Source: Bradyrhizobium sp. 190
GTDB lineage: Bacteria; Pseudomonadota; Alphaproteobacteria; Rhizobiales; Xanthobacteraceae
Reading direction: 5' to 3'
Length of the DNA: 64,000 nucleotides
Assembly (NCBI RefSeq): GCF_023073415.1
Contig: NZ_JADPJL010000012.1
Coordinates: 756,501-820,500 of the forward strand
Part shown: positions 24,005-31,247 of the stretch, piece after piece
Position numbering within the stretch: the stretch's first letter is position 1
How the letters are laid out: every line of letters begins with the position of its first letter
Notes under the pieces: model-generated
The model's input: the letters and a program-made list of their open reading frames with translations, nothing else
Database searches by the model: none
Told to the model about the DNA's origin: nothing
Made by a program: the position numbers and the translations under genes

Positions 24005-24843
24005 GGTTGTTTCTCTTTTCCGCCGATGGTCGCATACAGGAATTTCCGCACGGCGTCGACCGATCGATCCCGCGCCTCCTCGTTGAATTCGAGGTGATGG
24101 CCCAGGAGCTTTTGGGGCGTGCGGAAATGCGGCACGTCGAAATCATGATAGGCGCCGGGATAAACCGTAAGTTCGATCGGAATCCCCTGGCCCTTCTCGC
24201 GCGAGATACCCCAGTCGTCACGGCTTTCGGCAAGGTTGCGGCACTCGTTCGCCGGCGTCCAGTCGTCGAGCTCGCCGATCAGGATCAGCGTCGGCACCGT
24301 CATGTTGCCTTTGAGGCCGAGGCAGGGAGGATAGAAGCCGATCGCCGCGCGGAATTTTTCCTTGGCGCTACGTTCGATCTCGCCGCGCTCGACCGCGAGC
24401 AGCGCCAGCATGGCGCCTTGGGAAAATCCCATCACGGCAACACGGCTCGGATCGACCGATGACTGTCCGACGATGAAATTCAGCGCGCGGTAGGCATCAT
24501 ACAGGGTCGGTGGCGGCGGTCCCGTACAGGCGTTCGTGATGCCGCGTGTTCCGAAGGAGTCGACAGTCAGCGTGACATAGCCCCACGCGGCAAGCAGCTT
24601 GCCCCAGCGCTCGTCGATCCCCCGCCAGCCGCCGCCGCAGCCGTGCAACAGCACGACCGCAGGCGAAGGGCCGGGGCCATCGGGCAATCGCAGGTAACCC
24701 TGCAACGCTTGCGGACCGCCCACCAGCGGGCTTTGGAATTCGACAAGGCGCGGCGGCCTGTCGGCCGCCTGCACAAGCGTAGCGCCCGCACCCCAGATCG
24801 GAAGCGCGGCGAGCAGGGTGGCAATTCTGGCGAAGTTCGTCAT
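24001..24843 (-). CDS. Secreted dienelactone hydrolase family protein
   Basis: 280 residues with a signal peptide (IATLLAALPIWGAGATLVQA). The alpha/beta-hydrolase fold shows VVLLHGCGGG (oxyanion region), the nucleophile elbow AVMGFSQGAML, acid region ILIGELDDWTP and catalytic His in YPGAYHDFD. The family contains carboxymethylenebutenolidase-type hydrolases. It is periplasmic if exported. It lies upstream in an operon with the dehalogenase and YbaK genes. Substrate is unknown. Confidence 0.85.
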   Translation of the reverse strand: MTNFARIATLLAALPIWGAGATLVQAADRPPRLVEFQSPLVGGPQALQGYLRLPDGPGPSPAVVLLHGCGGGWRGIDERWGKLLAAWGYVTLTVDSFGTRGITNACTGPPPPTLYDAYRALNFIVGQSSVDPSRVAVMGFSQGAMLALLAVERGEIERSAKEKFRAAIGFYPPCLGLKGNMTVPTLILIGELDDWTPANECRNLAESRDDWGISREKGQGIPIELTVYPGAYHDFDVPHFRTPQKLLGHHLEFNEEARDRSVDAVRKFLYATIGGKEKQP

Positions 24844-24879
24844 GAACCACCTCGCAGGTTTGCCACCGATAATACTATC

Positions 24880-25764
24880 TTAGATGCCCAAAATCTTCCT
24901 TGCGTTGGCCTTCAGCACCTTCGGCCGGATCTCCTCCCGGATGTCGAGCTTGGCGAAATCCGCCAGCCAGCGGTCCGGCGTAATCACCGGCCAGTCCGAG
25001 CCGAACAGCATCTTGTCCTGCAGAATCGAGTTGATGTAGCGCACCAGAATCGGCGGAAAATATTTCGGCGACCAGCCGGAGAGGTCGATATAGACGTTCG
25101 GCTTGTGGGTCGCGACCGACAGCGCCTCTTCCTGCCAGGGGAAAGAAGGATGCGCGAGGATGATCTTGAGGTCGGGAAAATCCGCCGCCACATCGTCCAT
25201 ATACATCGGGTTGGAATATTTCAGCCGCATCCCCATGCCGCCGGGCATGCCCGAGCCGACGCCGGTCTGTCCGGTGTGAAACAGCGCGATCGCGCCGCCG
25301 TCGTTGATTGCTTCATAGAGCGGATAGGCCATGCGGTCGTTGGCGTAAAAGCCCTGCATGGTCGGGTGGAATTTGAAGCCGCGGACGCCGTATTCCTCCA
25401 TCAGCTTCTTCGCCTCGCGCACGCCGAGCTTGCCCTTGTGCGGATCGATCGAGACGAAGGGAATCAGGACGTCGAGATTGTCGGACGCCACTTCCAGCAT
25501 CTCGTAATTGTTGTAGCGGCGAAAGCCGGTTTCGCGCTCGGCGTCGACCGGGAAGATCACGGCCGCGATGTTCTTGGAGCGGTAATAGGCCGCGGTCTCC
25601 GGCACGGTCGGCGGATGCTTGTGCGGCGATTTGAAATATTCCGCCATGCGCTCCTGGAAATCGTCATAGCCGTCGTCGCCATGCATGCCGCAGGGTTCTT
25701 CCGCATGGGTATGGATGTCGATCGCGACGACTTTCTCGATATCGGGCAGTTTGAGCTTGGGCAT
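24880..25764 (-). CDS. Amidohydrolase-family (Amidohydro_2) hydrolase
   Basis: 294 residues. Metal ligands typical of PF04909-type TIM barrels: VAIDIHTHAEEP near the N-terminus, GVRGFKFHPTMQ, ALFHTGQ, IILAHPSFPW and the late Asp in KMLFGSDWP. The family includes decarboxylases and hydrolases of aromatic catabolism, and proteins annotated as 4-hydroxyphenyl-beta-ketoacyl-CoA hydrolases. Divergent two-gene MaoC hydratases 106 bp away suggest a joint CoA-linked degradation pathway. Precise reaction unknown. Confidence 0.82.
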   Translation of the reverse strand: MPKLKLPDIEKVVAIDIHTHAEEPCGMHGDDGYDDFQERMAEYFKSPHKHPPTVPETAAYYRSKNIAAVIFPVDAERETGFRRYNNYEMLEVASDNLDVLIPFVSIDPHKGKLGVREAKKLMEEYGVRGFKFHPTMQGFYANDRMAYPLYEAINDGGAIALFHTGQTGVGSGMPGGMGMRLKYSNPMYMDDVAADFPDLKIILAHPSFPWQEEALSVATHKPNVYIDLSGWSPKYFPPILVRYINSILQDKMLFGSDWPVITPDRWLADFAKLDIREEIRPKVLKANARKILGI

Positions 25765-25870
25765 TGGTGTTTCCCGCCGGCTTGATTTTTGGATCTGGAA
25801 AATTGATTATACTATATAACAAATTCCGCAAGACGGCAGGAATAAAAGGCGGCAAATAAGGGAGTGTGGC

Positions 25871-26347
25871 ATGGCGCAGGCCGAGGCTTTCGAGACCGAT
25901 TTCTGGAAAGACGCCAATTTGCGAAAGGTCTGGGACGACATCGTTCCCGGCGAGCCGCGCAAGACCATTCCCTACACGCTGACCAAAGAAGCCATCGAGC
26001 TGTACTGCAAATCGGTCGGCGAGGATCATCCGATCTATTTCGACGAGGCCTATGCCAAAACCACCCGCTATGGCGGGCTGATCGCGCCGCCCTCGATCCA
26101 CATCCTCCTGATGTTCTCCTGCACGCCGGCCGACGACTGGATGCGCTCGCCGGGAACCGTCAATGCCGGACAGTCCTGGAGCTACAACATCCCGGCGCGG
26201 CCCAATGACGTGATCACCTTGCAGGCCCGCGCGCTCGACAAGTTCATCAAGCGCGAGCGGCTGTTCGTGGTGCACGACAACGTCTTCTTCAACCAGAACG
26301 GCGATGTAATCTGTTCCGGCCGTGGCTGGACGATTCGGCCGCTGTGA
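25871..26347 (+). CDS. MaoC-like dehydratase, FAS1-like N-terminal hot-dog type
   Basis: 158 residues. The hot-dog fold is shown by AIELYCKSVGEDHPIYFDEAYAKTT and the GGLIAPPSIHILLM helix. Such proteins hydrate or dehydrate acyl-CoA esters, usually as a pair with a second MaoC subunit. The next gene, 14 bp downstream, is that second type, so they may form a heterodimer. AAGGGAG precedes the ATG. The upstream region is A/T rich (TTATACTATATAAC), a likely promoter. Confidence 0.85.
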   Translation: MAQAEAFETDFWKDANLRKVWDDIVPGEPRKTIPYTLTKEAIELYCKSVGEDHPIYFDEAYAKTTRYGGLIAPPSIHILLMFSCTPADDWMRSPGTVNAGQSWSYNIPARPNDVITLQARALDKFIKRERLFVVHDNVFFNQNGDVICSGRGWTIRPL

Positions 26348-26361
26348 GAGGAGGGCGATCA

Positions 26362-26811
26362 ATGACTGCTACGTTCGACAATCTCTCCGCCGGCGACGTC
26401 ATCGACGGCCCGAAATTCGCGGTCTCACGCGAATCCATCCGCCTGTTCTGCGATGCCTCGCTCGACTACAACCCGCTGCATCTCGACGACGACTACATGA
26501 AGGGCAATTTCGGCAAGACCAATTTCGGCGGCATCATCATGCATGGCATGAACAATTTCGGCCTGATCTCACGGATGCTCACCGATTGGGCGTGCCCCGC
26601 CGGCGCGGTTCACCGGCGGCTGGAGACGCGGTGGGTCAAGCCGGTTCGGCCCGGCGATACCATCCAGCCGTCGGGAATCATCAAGGCCAAGCAGACGACT
26701 GAAAAATCCCGCTGGGTTTTGATCGACGTGGTGGTGAAGAACCAGCGCGAAGAAAAGGTCGCGACGGGCGAGGCCCTGGTCGAATTCCCACGCGACCTGT
26801 TTTGCCAGTGA
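26362..26811 (+). CDS. MaoC family (R)-enoyl-CoA hydratase-like protein
   Basis: 149 residues from the ATG at 26362, which follows GAGGAGGG; an upstream in-frame start at 26344 lies closer to the previous stop and is less likely. The hydratase 2 motif is complete: FCDASLDYNPLHLDDDY, with Asp/His catalytic dyad, then GGIIMHGMNNFGLISRML. With the preceding MaoC gene it should form one hydratase working on acyl-CoA intermediates. Pathway partner: the divergent amidohydrolase. Confidence 0.88.
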   Translation: MTATFDNLSAGDVIDGPKFAVSRESIRLFCDASLDYNPLHLDDDYMKGNFGKTNFGGIIMHGMNNFGLISRMLTDWACPAGAVHRRLETRWVKPVRPGDTIQPSGIIKAKQTTEKSRWVLIDVVVKNQREEKVATGEALVEFPRDLFCQ

Positions 26812-26877
26812 TTCCGACGAGTTCTGCGGCAACGGCAGTGTGGCTTGACACCCAGCGTTAGGTCCGGAACGGGACAG

Positions 26878-26899
26878 ATGGGCCCGAAAACGGGCCCAT
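26878..26899 (+). terminator. Hairpin downstream of the MaoC pair
   Basis: Perfect 9-bp stem ATGGGCCCG-AAAA-CGGGCCCAT, 67 bases after the stop. The following TCGCATTG is not U-rich, so the terminator call is moderate. Confidence 0.5.
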
Positions 26900-26904
26900 T
26901 CGCA

Positions 26905-26933
26905 TTGACATCCGGTCCCGCCATGGCTTAGAA
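26905..26933 (+). promoter_or_regulatory. Candidate rpmJ promoter
   Basis: TTGACA at 26905-26910 followed after 17 bases by TTAGAA (26928-26933). The -35 is consensus, the -10 weak. A GC-rich inverted repeat (AACCGCCC...GGGCGGTT, about 26934-26954) lies in the leader before the rpmJ start at 27045. Confidence 0.35.
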
Positions 26934-27044
26934 ACCGCCCCGTCCCGGGCGGTTGGCCGCTTTCGGGATAAATCCCATTTTGCCACTTTCGGGTAGCTCA
27001 GGTTCGGCCTTCAACACGGCCTTTCAAAGCATCAGGATTGTCCC

Positions 27045-27170
27045 ATGAAGGTCCGTAACTCGTTGAAATCGCTGCGTGGTCGCCACCGCAACAACCGCCT
27101 GGTCCGCCGCAAGGGCCGGGTGTACGTGATCAACAAGGTGCAGCGCCGCTTCAAGGCCCGCCAAGGCTAA
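27045..27170 (+). CDS. rpmJ: 50S ribosomal protein L36
   Basis: 41 residues, beginning [20 protein letters not shown] and ending RRFKARQG. It is the zinc-less type of L36 (no CxxC), with the extended central part [14 protein letters not shown]36 is a small basic protein of the large ribosomal subunit. It stands alone here, away from ribosomal operons, as usual in Rhizobiales. A purine-rich AGGA lies about 10 bases upstream. It is easily missed because of its length. Confidence 0.95.
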   Translation: MKVRNSLKSLRGRHRNNRLVRRKGRVYVINKVQRRFKARQG

Positions 27171-27263
27171 GCCTTAAGGCACTGAGCCGGCTTTTTCTTC
27201 GTTTCACAGGTCTTTGACGACGTGCCGCTTTGCGGCGCGATGTTGTGCGTCTAGACTTGGCCC

Positions 27264-27920
27264 ATGGCTTTGAGATTCCCAAGCGCCCGCAACTGCCGGA
27301 TTGTGGTCCTCGCCGCTGTCATGACAGCCGTGCCGGCGGTCGCTTTTGCCCAGAGCAACACCCAGGTCGTTCCTCCGCCGAAAGCCCAGAAGAAATTGCC
27401 GGAAGCGCCGAGTAAGCTTCCCAATGTCGGCGCCGATCGCATCCGCGGGCTGGATTTCCTGTTCGGCGCACTGAAGGCCGCCCCCGATGAAGCCAGCGCC
27501 AAGCATGTCGAGGCGCGGATTTGGGCGCTGTGGATGAAAACCCCGAGCGACACGGCTGCGCTGCTGATGCTGCGCGCCAAGGCTGCGATGGAAGCGCAGA
27601 AGGTCGATGTCGCGCTGAAACTGCTCGATGCCGTCATCAAGCTGCGTCCCGACTATGTCGAGGCATGGAACCGGCGCGCGACGCTGTATTACCTGAAGAA
27701 CGACTACACCCATTCGCTGGAGGACATCCGGCAGGTGCTGATCCGCGAGCCCCGGCATTTCGGCGCGCTGGCGGGGCTAGGCATGATCATGCAGGAAATC
27801 GGCGACGAAAGGCGCGCGCTGGAAGCGTTCCGCAAGGCGCTCGCCGTCAATCCGCATCTCGAGAAGGTGCCGGAACTGGTCAAGACCCTCACCGAGAAGG
27901 TCGAAGGCCGCGATATCTGA
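27264..27920 (+). CDS. Secreted TPR-repeat protein
   Basis: 218 residues. An N-terminal signal (NCRIVVLAAVMTAVPAVAFAQ) precedes a short Lys/Pro-rich linker. TPR-like helices follow: DTAALLMLRAKAAMEAQKVDVALKLLDAVIKLRPDYVEAWNRRA, then YLKNDYTHSLEDIRQVLIREPRHFGALAGLG and ERRALEAFRKALAVNPH. It is probably a periplasmic protein-interaction scaffold. It follows rpmJ by 93 bp but is functionally unrelated. Partner unknown. Confidence 0.85.
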   Translation: MALRFPSARNCRIVVLAAVMTAVPAVAFAQSNTQVVPPPKAQKKLPEAPSKLPNVGADRIRGLDFLFGALKAAPDEASAKHVEARIWALWMKTPSDTAALLMLRAKAAMEAQKVDVALKLLDAVIKLRPDYVEAWNRRATLYYLKNDYTHSLEDIRQVLIREPRHFGALAGLGMIMQEIGDERRALEAFRKALAVNPHLEKVPELVKTLTEKVEGRDI

Positions 27921-27924
27921 TTAC

Positions 27925-27973
27925 GAGCATGATCCGGAAAAGTGGATACCGGTTTTCCGATGAGATCATGCTC
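27925..27973. repeat. Short palindromic repeat (GAGCATGATCCGGAAAAGTGG type), copy 1
   Basis: Inverted ends GAGCATGATC and GATCATGCTC with inner CGGAAAA/TTTTCCG arms. It begins 4 bases after the TPR stop and may act as its 3' hairpin. Related copy at 29947-30053; a degenerate one near 35483. Confidence 0.85.
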
Positions 27974-28078
27974 AATCAAAAAGATCCCGGTTAACCTTGA
28001 TTCCCGACGAGCCAGTTCAGGCAGGAACGTCGCGCCGCCAAGCGCTATTGTCGGCTGACTGCGTGACAGGAGTGAGCC

Positions 28079-28360
28079 ATGAAATCATTGCTGCTGGCCG
28101 GCGCGATGGTTGTCGCGACCGGAACCTGCGCTTTCGCGCAAGGTGGTTATTGGGTGGTCGGCGACCGCGCGACCGGCAAATGCGAGATTGTCACGAGCAA
28201 TCCCGTCATCAACGCCCAGGTCGGCGGAAATATCTGGTTCGGAACCGGACCGTACAAATCGAACGACGATGCCAAGCTGGCCCGTTCGACTATCCGCAGC
28301 TGCCCGGCGGTGGAAGAACCGCCCGCAGAGACGCCGGATAACGAAGACAAATCCAATTAG
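28079..28360 (+). CDS. Small secreted protein of unknown function
   Basis: 93 residues. Signal peptide MKSLLLAGAMVVATGTCAFA cut before QGGYWV. The mature ~70 residues contain two cysteines (ATGKCEIV and RSCPAVEE), a GYWVVGDRATGKC strand, and an acidic tail (ETPDNEDKSN). AGGAGTGAG precedes the start. No family is recognised; small periplasmic proteins of this shape are common in Bradyrhizobium. Confidence 0.75.
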   Translation: MKSLLLAGAMVVATGTCAFAQGGYWVVGDRATGKCEIVTSNPVINAQVGGNIWFGTGPYKSNDDAKLARSTIRSCPAVEEPPAETPDNEDKSN

Positions 28361-28411
28361 AGCGCTTTAGAGCCGTTTCGCGTCAGGAAGCCGCGTCGAC
28401 CCCAAAAGGCT

Positions 28412-28591
28412 CTAATGTACGGCGTTGCTGCCGCGCGCCATGCCGTCGAGGCCTACCGCCGCGTAGAACTGCGCCAGTTCGGCCTCGAGCTGCTCGTTTA
28501 CCCGAAGCAGGGCCTTGAGGGCGCCGCGGATGTCGCCATTGCAACTCGCTACGATCTGATCGATGGCGGCTTCGCTTGCGTCGGAAATCAT
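28412..28591 (-). CDS. Small helical protein of unknown function
   Basis: 59 residues from the ATG at 28591, preceded by a strong GGAGGGAG. An in-frame longer start at 28663 has no such site. The product is helical: ASEAAIDQIVASCNGDIRGA, then ALLRVNEQLEAELAQFYAAVG, which could form a coiled coil. One Cys. No membrane segment. It is convergent with the preceding secreted protein and divergent from the alpha/beta hydrolase. Function unknown. Confidence 0.7.
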   Translation of the reverse strand: MISDASEAAIDQIVASCNGDIRGALKALLRVNEQLEAELAQFYAAVGLDGMARGSNAVH

Positions 28592-28783
28592 GGGTACTCC
28601 CTCCGATTGTACGCTGGAACAATTTGTAGTGAGCGCCCCTGTTCCTGTGGATGTTGGGTACAATGCAGGCGCCCGACTAACCCCCTAATCAGGCACGCGC
28701 ACACATGGCGAAAGTGTCAGCGTCACTGTACAAATTTGCCGATGACATCAGTATGACCCCGCTATCCACAGGATCGGGCTTCT

Positions 28784-29821
28784 GTGGACAACCTCCGAAC
28801 CCGCGCCGATCCGGGCCGTAGCTCGCCGGTGCAGAAAATCAGCCGGAAATCTTCGATGGTGGTGGTGATTTTCGTGGCGGCGCTGGCGGTGCTGGCGTTG
28901 GTCACGCAAGCCGGCGTCCTTCTCGCACAGCGCGCCCATCCGGCCCAGGGCAGGATGGTCGAGGTGGCGGGCGGAACCCTGCACATCCTCGATATCGGCC
29001 CGCGCGATGCGGCCGGTCCGCCGATCGTGATGCTCCATGGCGCGAGTTCCAATCTCGAGGTGATGCGGCAGCCGGTCGGCGAGCGGCTCGCCAGGAAGCA
29101 CCGCGTGATTCTGATCGACCGTCCCGGGCATGGCTGGAGCACCCGCGCCCGCCTCGGGGACTCGACGCCCGAAATTCAGGCCCGCATGATCGAGGAGGCG
29201 CTGGCAAAGCTCGGCGTCTACAGCGCGATTTTTGTGGTGCATTCCTGGGCCGGCGCGCTGGGGGCGCGTATCGCGCTGGATTACCCGCAAGCCGTCGCTG
29301 GTCTCGTGATGTTGGCCCCGGTGGCCTATCCGTGGCCCGGCGGTGTCGGGCGTTACAACAGGCTGATCGCCACGCCGGTGATCGGTCCGCTATTCGCCTA
29401 CACCATCACGCTGCCGCTCGGCCTCATGCTGGCGGAACCGGGCGCGCGCGGCGTCTTCCTGCCGCAGACGATGCCGGACGGCTTTGTCAAAAACACCGCC
29501 ACGCCGCTGTTGCTGCGGCCGCGCGAATTCATCGCCAATGCGCGCGATCTGGTGACGCTGAAGGCGGCGGTCGCCGAGCAGGCGCCGCGCTATGCGGAGA
29601 TCAAGGCGCCGGTCACCATCATCACCGGCGAGGCCGACAAGACGGTGTCGACCAACATCCACTCACGGCCGTTCGCGGCTACCGCGCCGAACGTAAAACT
29701 GATCGTGCTGCCGGGCGTCGGCCACATGATCCAGCAGGCCGCGCCCGATCTCGTCTTTGCGGAAGTTGAGGCGATGATATCAGGGACGCCGTCGGGTGCG
29801 GAAGCGGCGGCGGCCCATTGA
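28784..29821 (+). CDS. Alpha/beta hydrolase, membrane-anchored
   Basis: 345 residues from a GTG; ATG at 28856 is an alternative start that would begin right at the membrane helix (VVVIFVAALAVLALVTQAGVLL). The hydrolase fold shows VMLHGASSNLEVM (oxyanion), VILIDRPGHGWS, the nucleophile in VVHSWAGALGARIA, the acid in ITGEADKTVS, and the His in LPGVGHMIQQ. Substrate cannot be told. The catalytic domain would face the periplasm if the helix acts as a signal anchor. Confidence 0.85.
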   Translation: MDNLRTRADPGRSSPVQKISRKSSMVVVIFVAALAVLALVTQAGVLLAQRAHPAQGRMVEVAGGTLHILDIGPRDAAGPPIVMLHGASSNLEVMRQPVGERLARKHRVILIDRPGHGWSTRARLGDSTPEIQARMIEEALAKLGVYSAIFVVHSWAGALGARIALDYPQAVAGLVMLAPVAYPWPGGVGRYNRLIATPVIGPLFAYTITLPLGLMLAEPGARGVFLPQTMPDGFVKNTATPLLLRPREFIANARDLVTLKAAVAEQAPRYAEIKAPVTIITGEADKTVSTNIHSRPFAATAPNVKLIVLPGVGHMIQQAAPDLVFAEVEAMISGTPSGAEAAAAH

Positions 29822-29946
29822 GCTTCTGCCGACGCGCGTTCTTGCGTGATCAAGGACGACGGTGATGCCGCACGTGGCATGACCGCTCCGGATGGGATAC
29901 GATCGGTCGGCGCGGGATTCCGCTGCTCGTCCCGCCAGGGATGAAC

Positions 29947-30053
29947 CTAGAGCATGATCCGGAAAAGTGGGTACCGATTTTCCGAAAAGATCATGCTCAA
30001 ATCAAAGAGATAGAGCGGGAATGACGATTCGAAGAAACGTCATCACGCTCTAG
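29947..30053. repeat. Palindromic repeat (AGCATGATCCGG type), copy 2, extended
   Basis: The first half (AGCATGATCCGGAAAAGTGG...TTTTCCGAAAAGATCATGCT) matches the copy at 27925. It is followed by a second arm (AGAGCGGGAATGACGATTC...GAAACGTCATCACGCTCT). The whole is bounded by CTAGAGC and GCTCTAG. Confidence 0.85.
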
Positions 30054-30094
30054 GAGTCGCGATATCGGGCAGCCGACCTTCGAGGGAGAGCGCC

Positions 30095-30388
30095 ATGTAC
30101 GCCGCCATTCGTCAGGGCAAGGCCAAGGCCGGCAAGGCCGAAGAACTCACACGCAGGATCAAGGAAGGCGCGATTCCCGTCATCAGCGGGGTCGACGGTT
30201 TCATGGGCTATTATGTGGTCTATGCGCCCGATGACACGGTGATCGCGATCAGCCTATTCAACAACTTCGCGGCGGCCGAGGAATCCAACAAGCGCGCGCT
30301 GGCGTGGATCGAGCACGATCTGGCGCCGCTGTTGACCGGGCCTGCCACCGCGATGGCCGGACCCGTGATCGTGCACACGCTGGCTTGA
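30095..30388 (+). CDS. Antibiotic-biosynthesis-monooxygenase-like (ABM fold) small protein
   Basis: 97 residues, preceded by GAGGGAGAG. MYAAIRQGKAKAGKAEELTRRI and the central VDGFMGYYVVYAPDDTVIAISLFNN have the beta-alpha-beta pattern of dimeric alpha+beta barrels; proteins of this size are annotated as ABM-domain or stress-response barrel proteins. C-terminal helix AWIEHDLAPLL. Enzymatic function is uncertain. Confidence 0.7.
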   Translation: MYAAIRQGKAKAGKAEELTRRIKEGAIPVISGVDGFMGYYVVYAPDDTVIAISLFNNFAAAEESNKRALAWIEHDLAPLLTGPATAMAGPVIVHTLA

Positions 30389-30424
30389 ACGGGAGCCCTC
30401 TCAAATCAGAGCAGGCGACGTTCT

Positions 30425-30607
30425 CTTCACCCTCCCCTGGAGGGGGAGGGTCGCCGCGCAGCGGCGGGGTGGGGTGACGGTCTCTCCGCGTCCAACAGTG
30501 CCCGAGTGGAGAGATCACCCCACCCCGTCTCACATTTCGCTGCGCTCCATGTGAGCCGACCCACGAGCGAGCTTCGCTCGTCTCGGACCCCTCCAGGGGA
30601 GGGTGAA
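30425..30607. repeat. 183-bp inverted-end repeat, copy 2 (opposite orientation to 21038-21197)
   Basis: Same ends CTTCACCCTCCCCTGG and CCAGGGGAGGGTGAA. The internal order (CCGCGCAGCGGCGGGGTGGGGTGACGG ... TCACATTTCGCTGCGCTCC) is the reverse complement of the copy at 21 kb. An additional ACGAGCGAGCTTCGCTCGT hairpin is inserted near 30561. Confidence 0.85.
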
Positions 30608-30626
30608 CGACGCGCTGACCCCGCTC

Positions 30627-31019
30627 TCACTTCGTCTTGCCGTCCTTGTCGAACGAGGCGACATAGGCCCAGAGATCGCCGGCCTCTTTCTCGTTCTTGA
30701 TGCCGGCGAACACCATCTTGGTACCGGGAATCTTCGCCTTCGGTTCCTTGATGTATTCGAGGAACACGTCCTTGTTCCAGGTAATGCCGGAATTCTTGTT
30801 GGCATCCGTATAGGAATAGCCCTCGACGGTGCCGGACTTGCGGCCGTCGAGCCCGTTCAGCACCGGACCGACCTTGTTCTTGGCGCCTTCGCCGATTGCG
30901 TGGCAGGCTAGGCATTTGTTGAACGAGGTCTTGCCGGCGGCGGCGTCCTGCGCCAGCGCGCCGGATGCTGCGGTCAACGAGGTAACGACAACCAGCGCGC
31001 TCAAAGTCGATGTTTTCAT
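30627..31019 (-). CDS. Class I cytochrome c (c550-like)
   Basis: 130 residues from the ATG at 31019. Signal peptide ends ALAQ. Heme attachment site CLACH (Cys36-His40), Met102 in GTKMVFAG as sixth ligand. The VGPVLNGLDGR and SDANKNSGITW-like segments resemble the CycA cytochrome c550 of Bradyrhizobium from memory. It is periplasmic and carries single electrons, likely between the bc1 complex and terminal reductases. It is divergent from glcD. Confidence 0.93.
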   Translation of the reverse strand: MKTSTLSALVVVTSLTAASGALAQDAAAGKTSFNKCLACHAIGEGAKNKVGPVLNGLDGRKSGTVEGYSYTDANKNSGITWNKDVFLEYIKEPKAKIPGTKMVFAGIKNEKEAGDLWAYVASFDKDGKTK

Positions 31020-31247
31020 GTGGTGCTCTTCGTTTCTTCCCGGGGAGAGAGGCGAATTTCTTGTGGCAGGCCCGCTTGGAATGGACAAGCCACGAAACTT
31101 TGACAGTTTTGACCACGGCCGGCTTGTCCCAGAGAGAACTCATCGTTCGGCGGGACGGCAATCCAACTTTCGGATGGCCTACCCAAACCTTGGTAGACGT
31201 GCTTGATTTGGCATCACAAATTCATTCGCGAGGCTTTGAGGATACGC

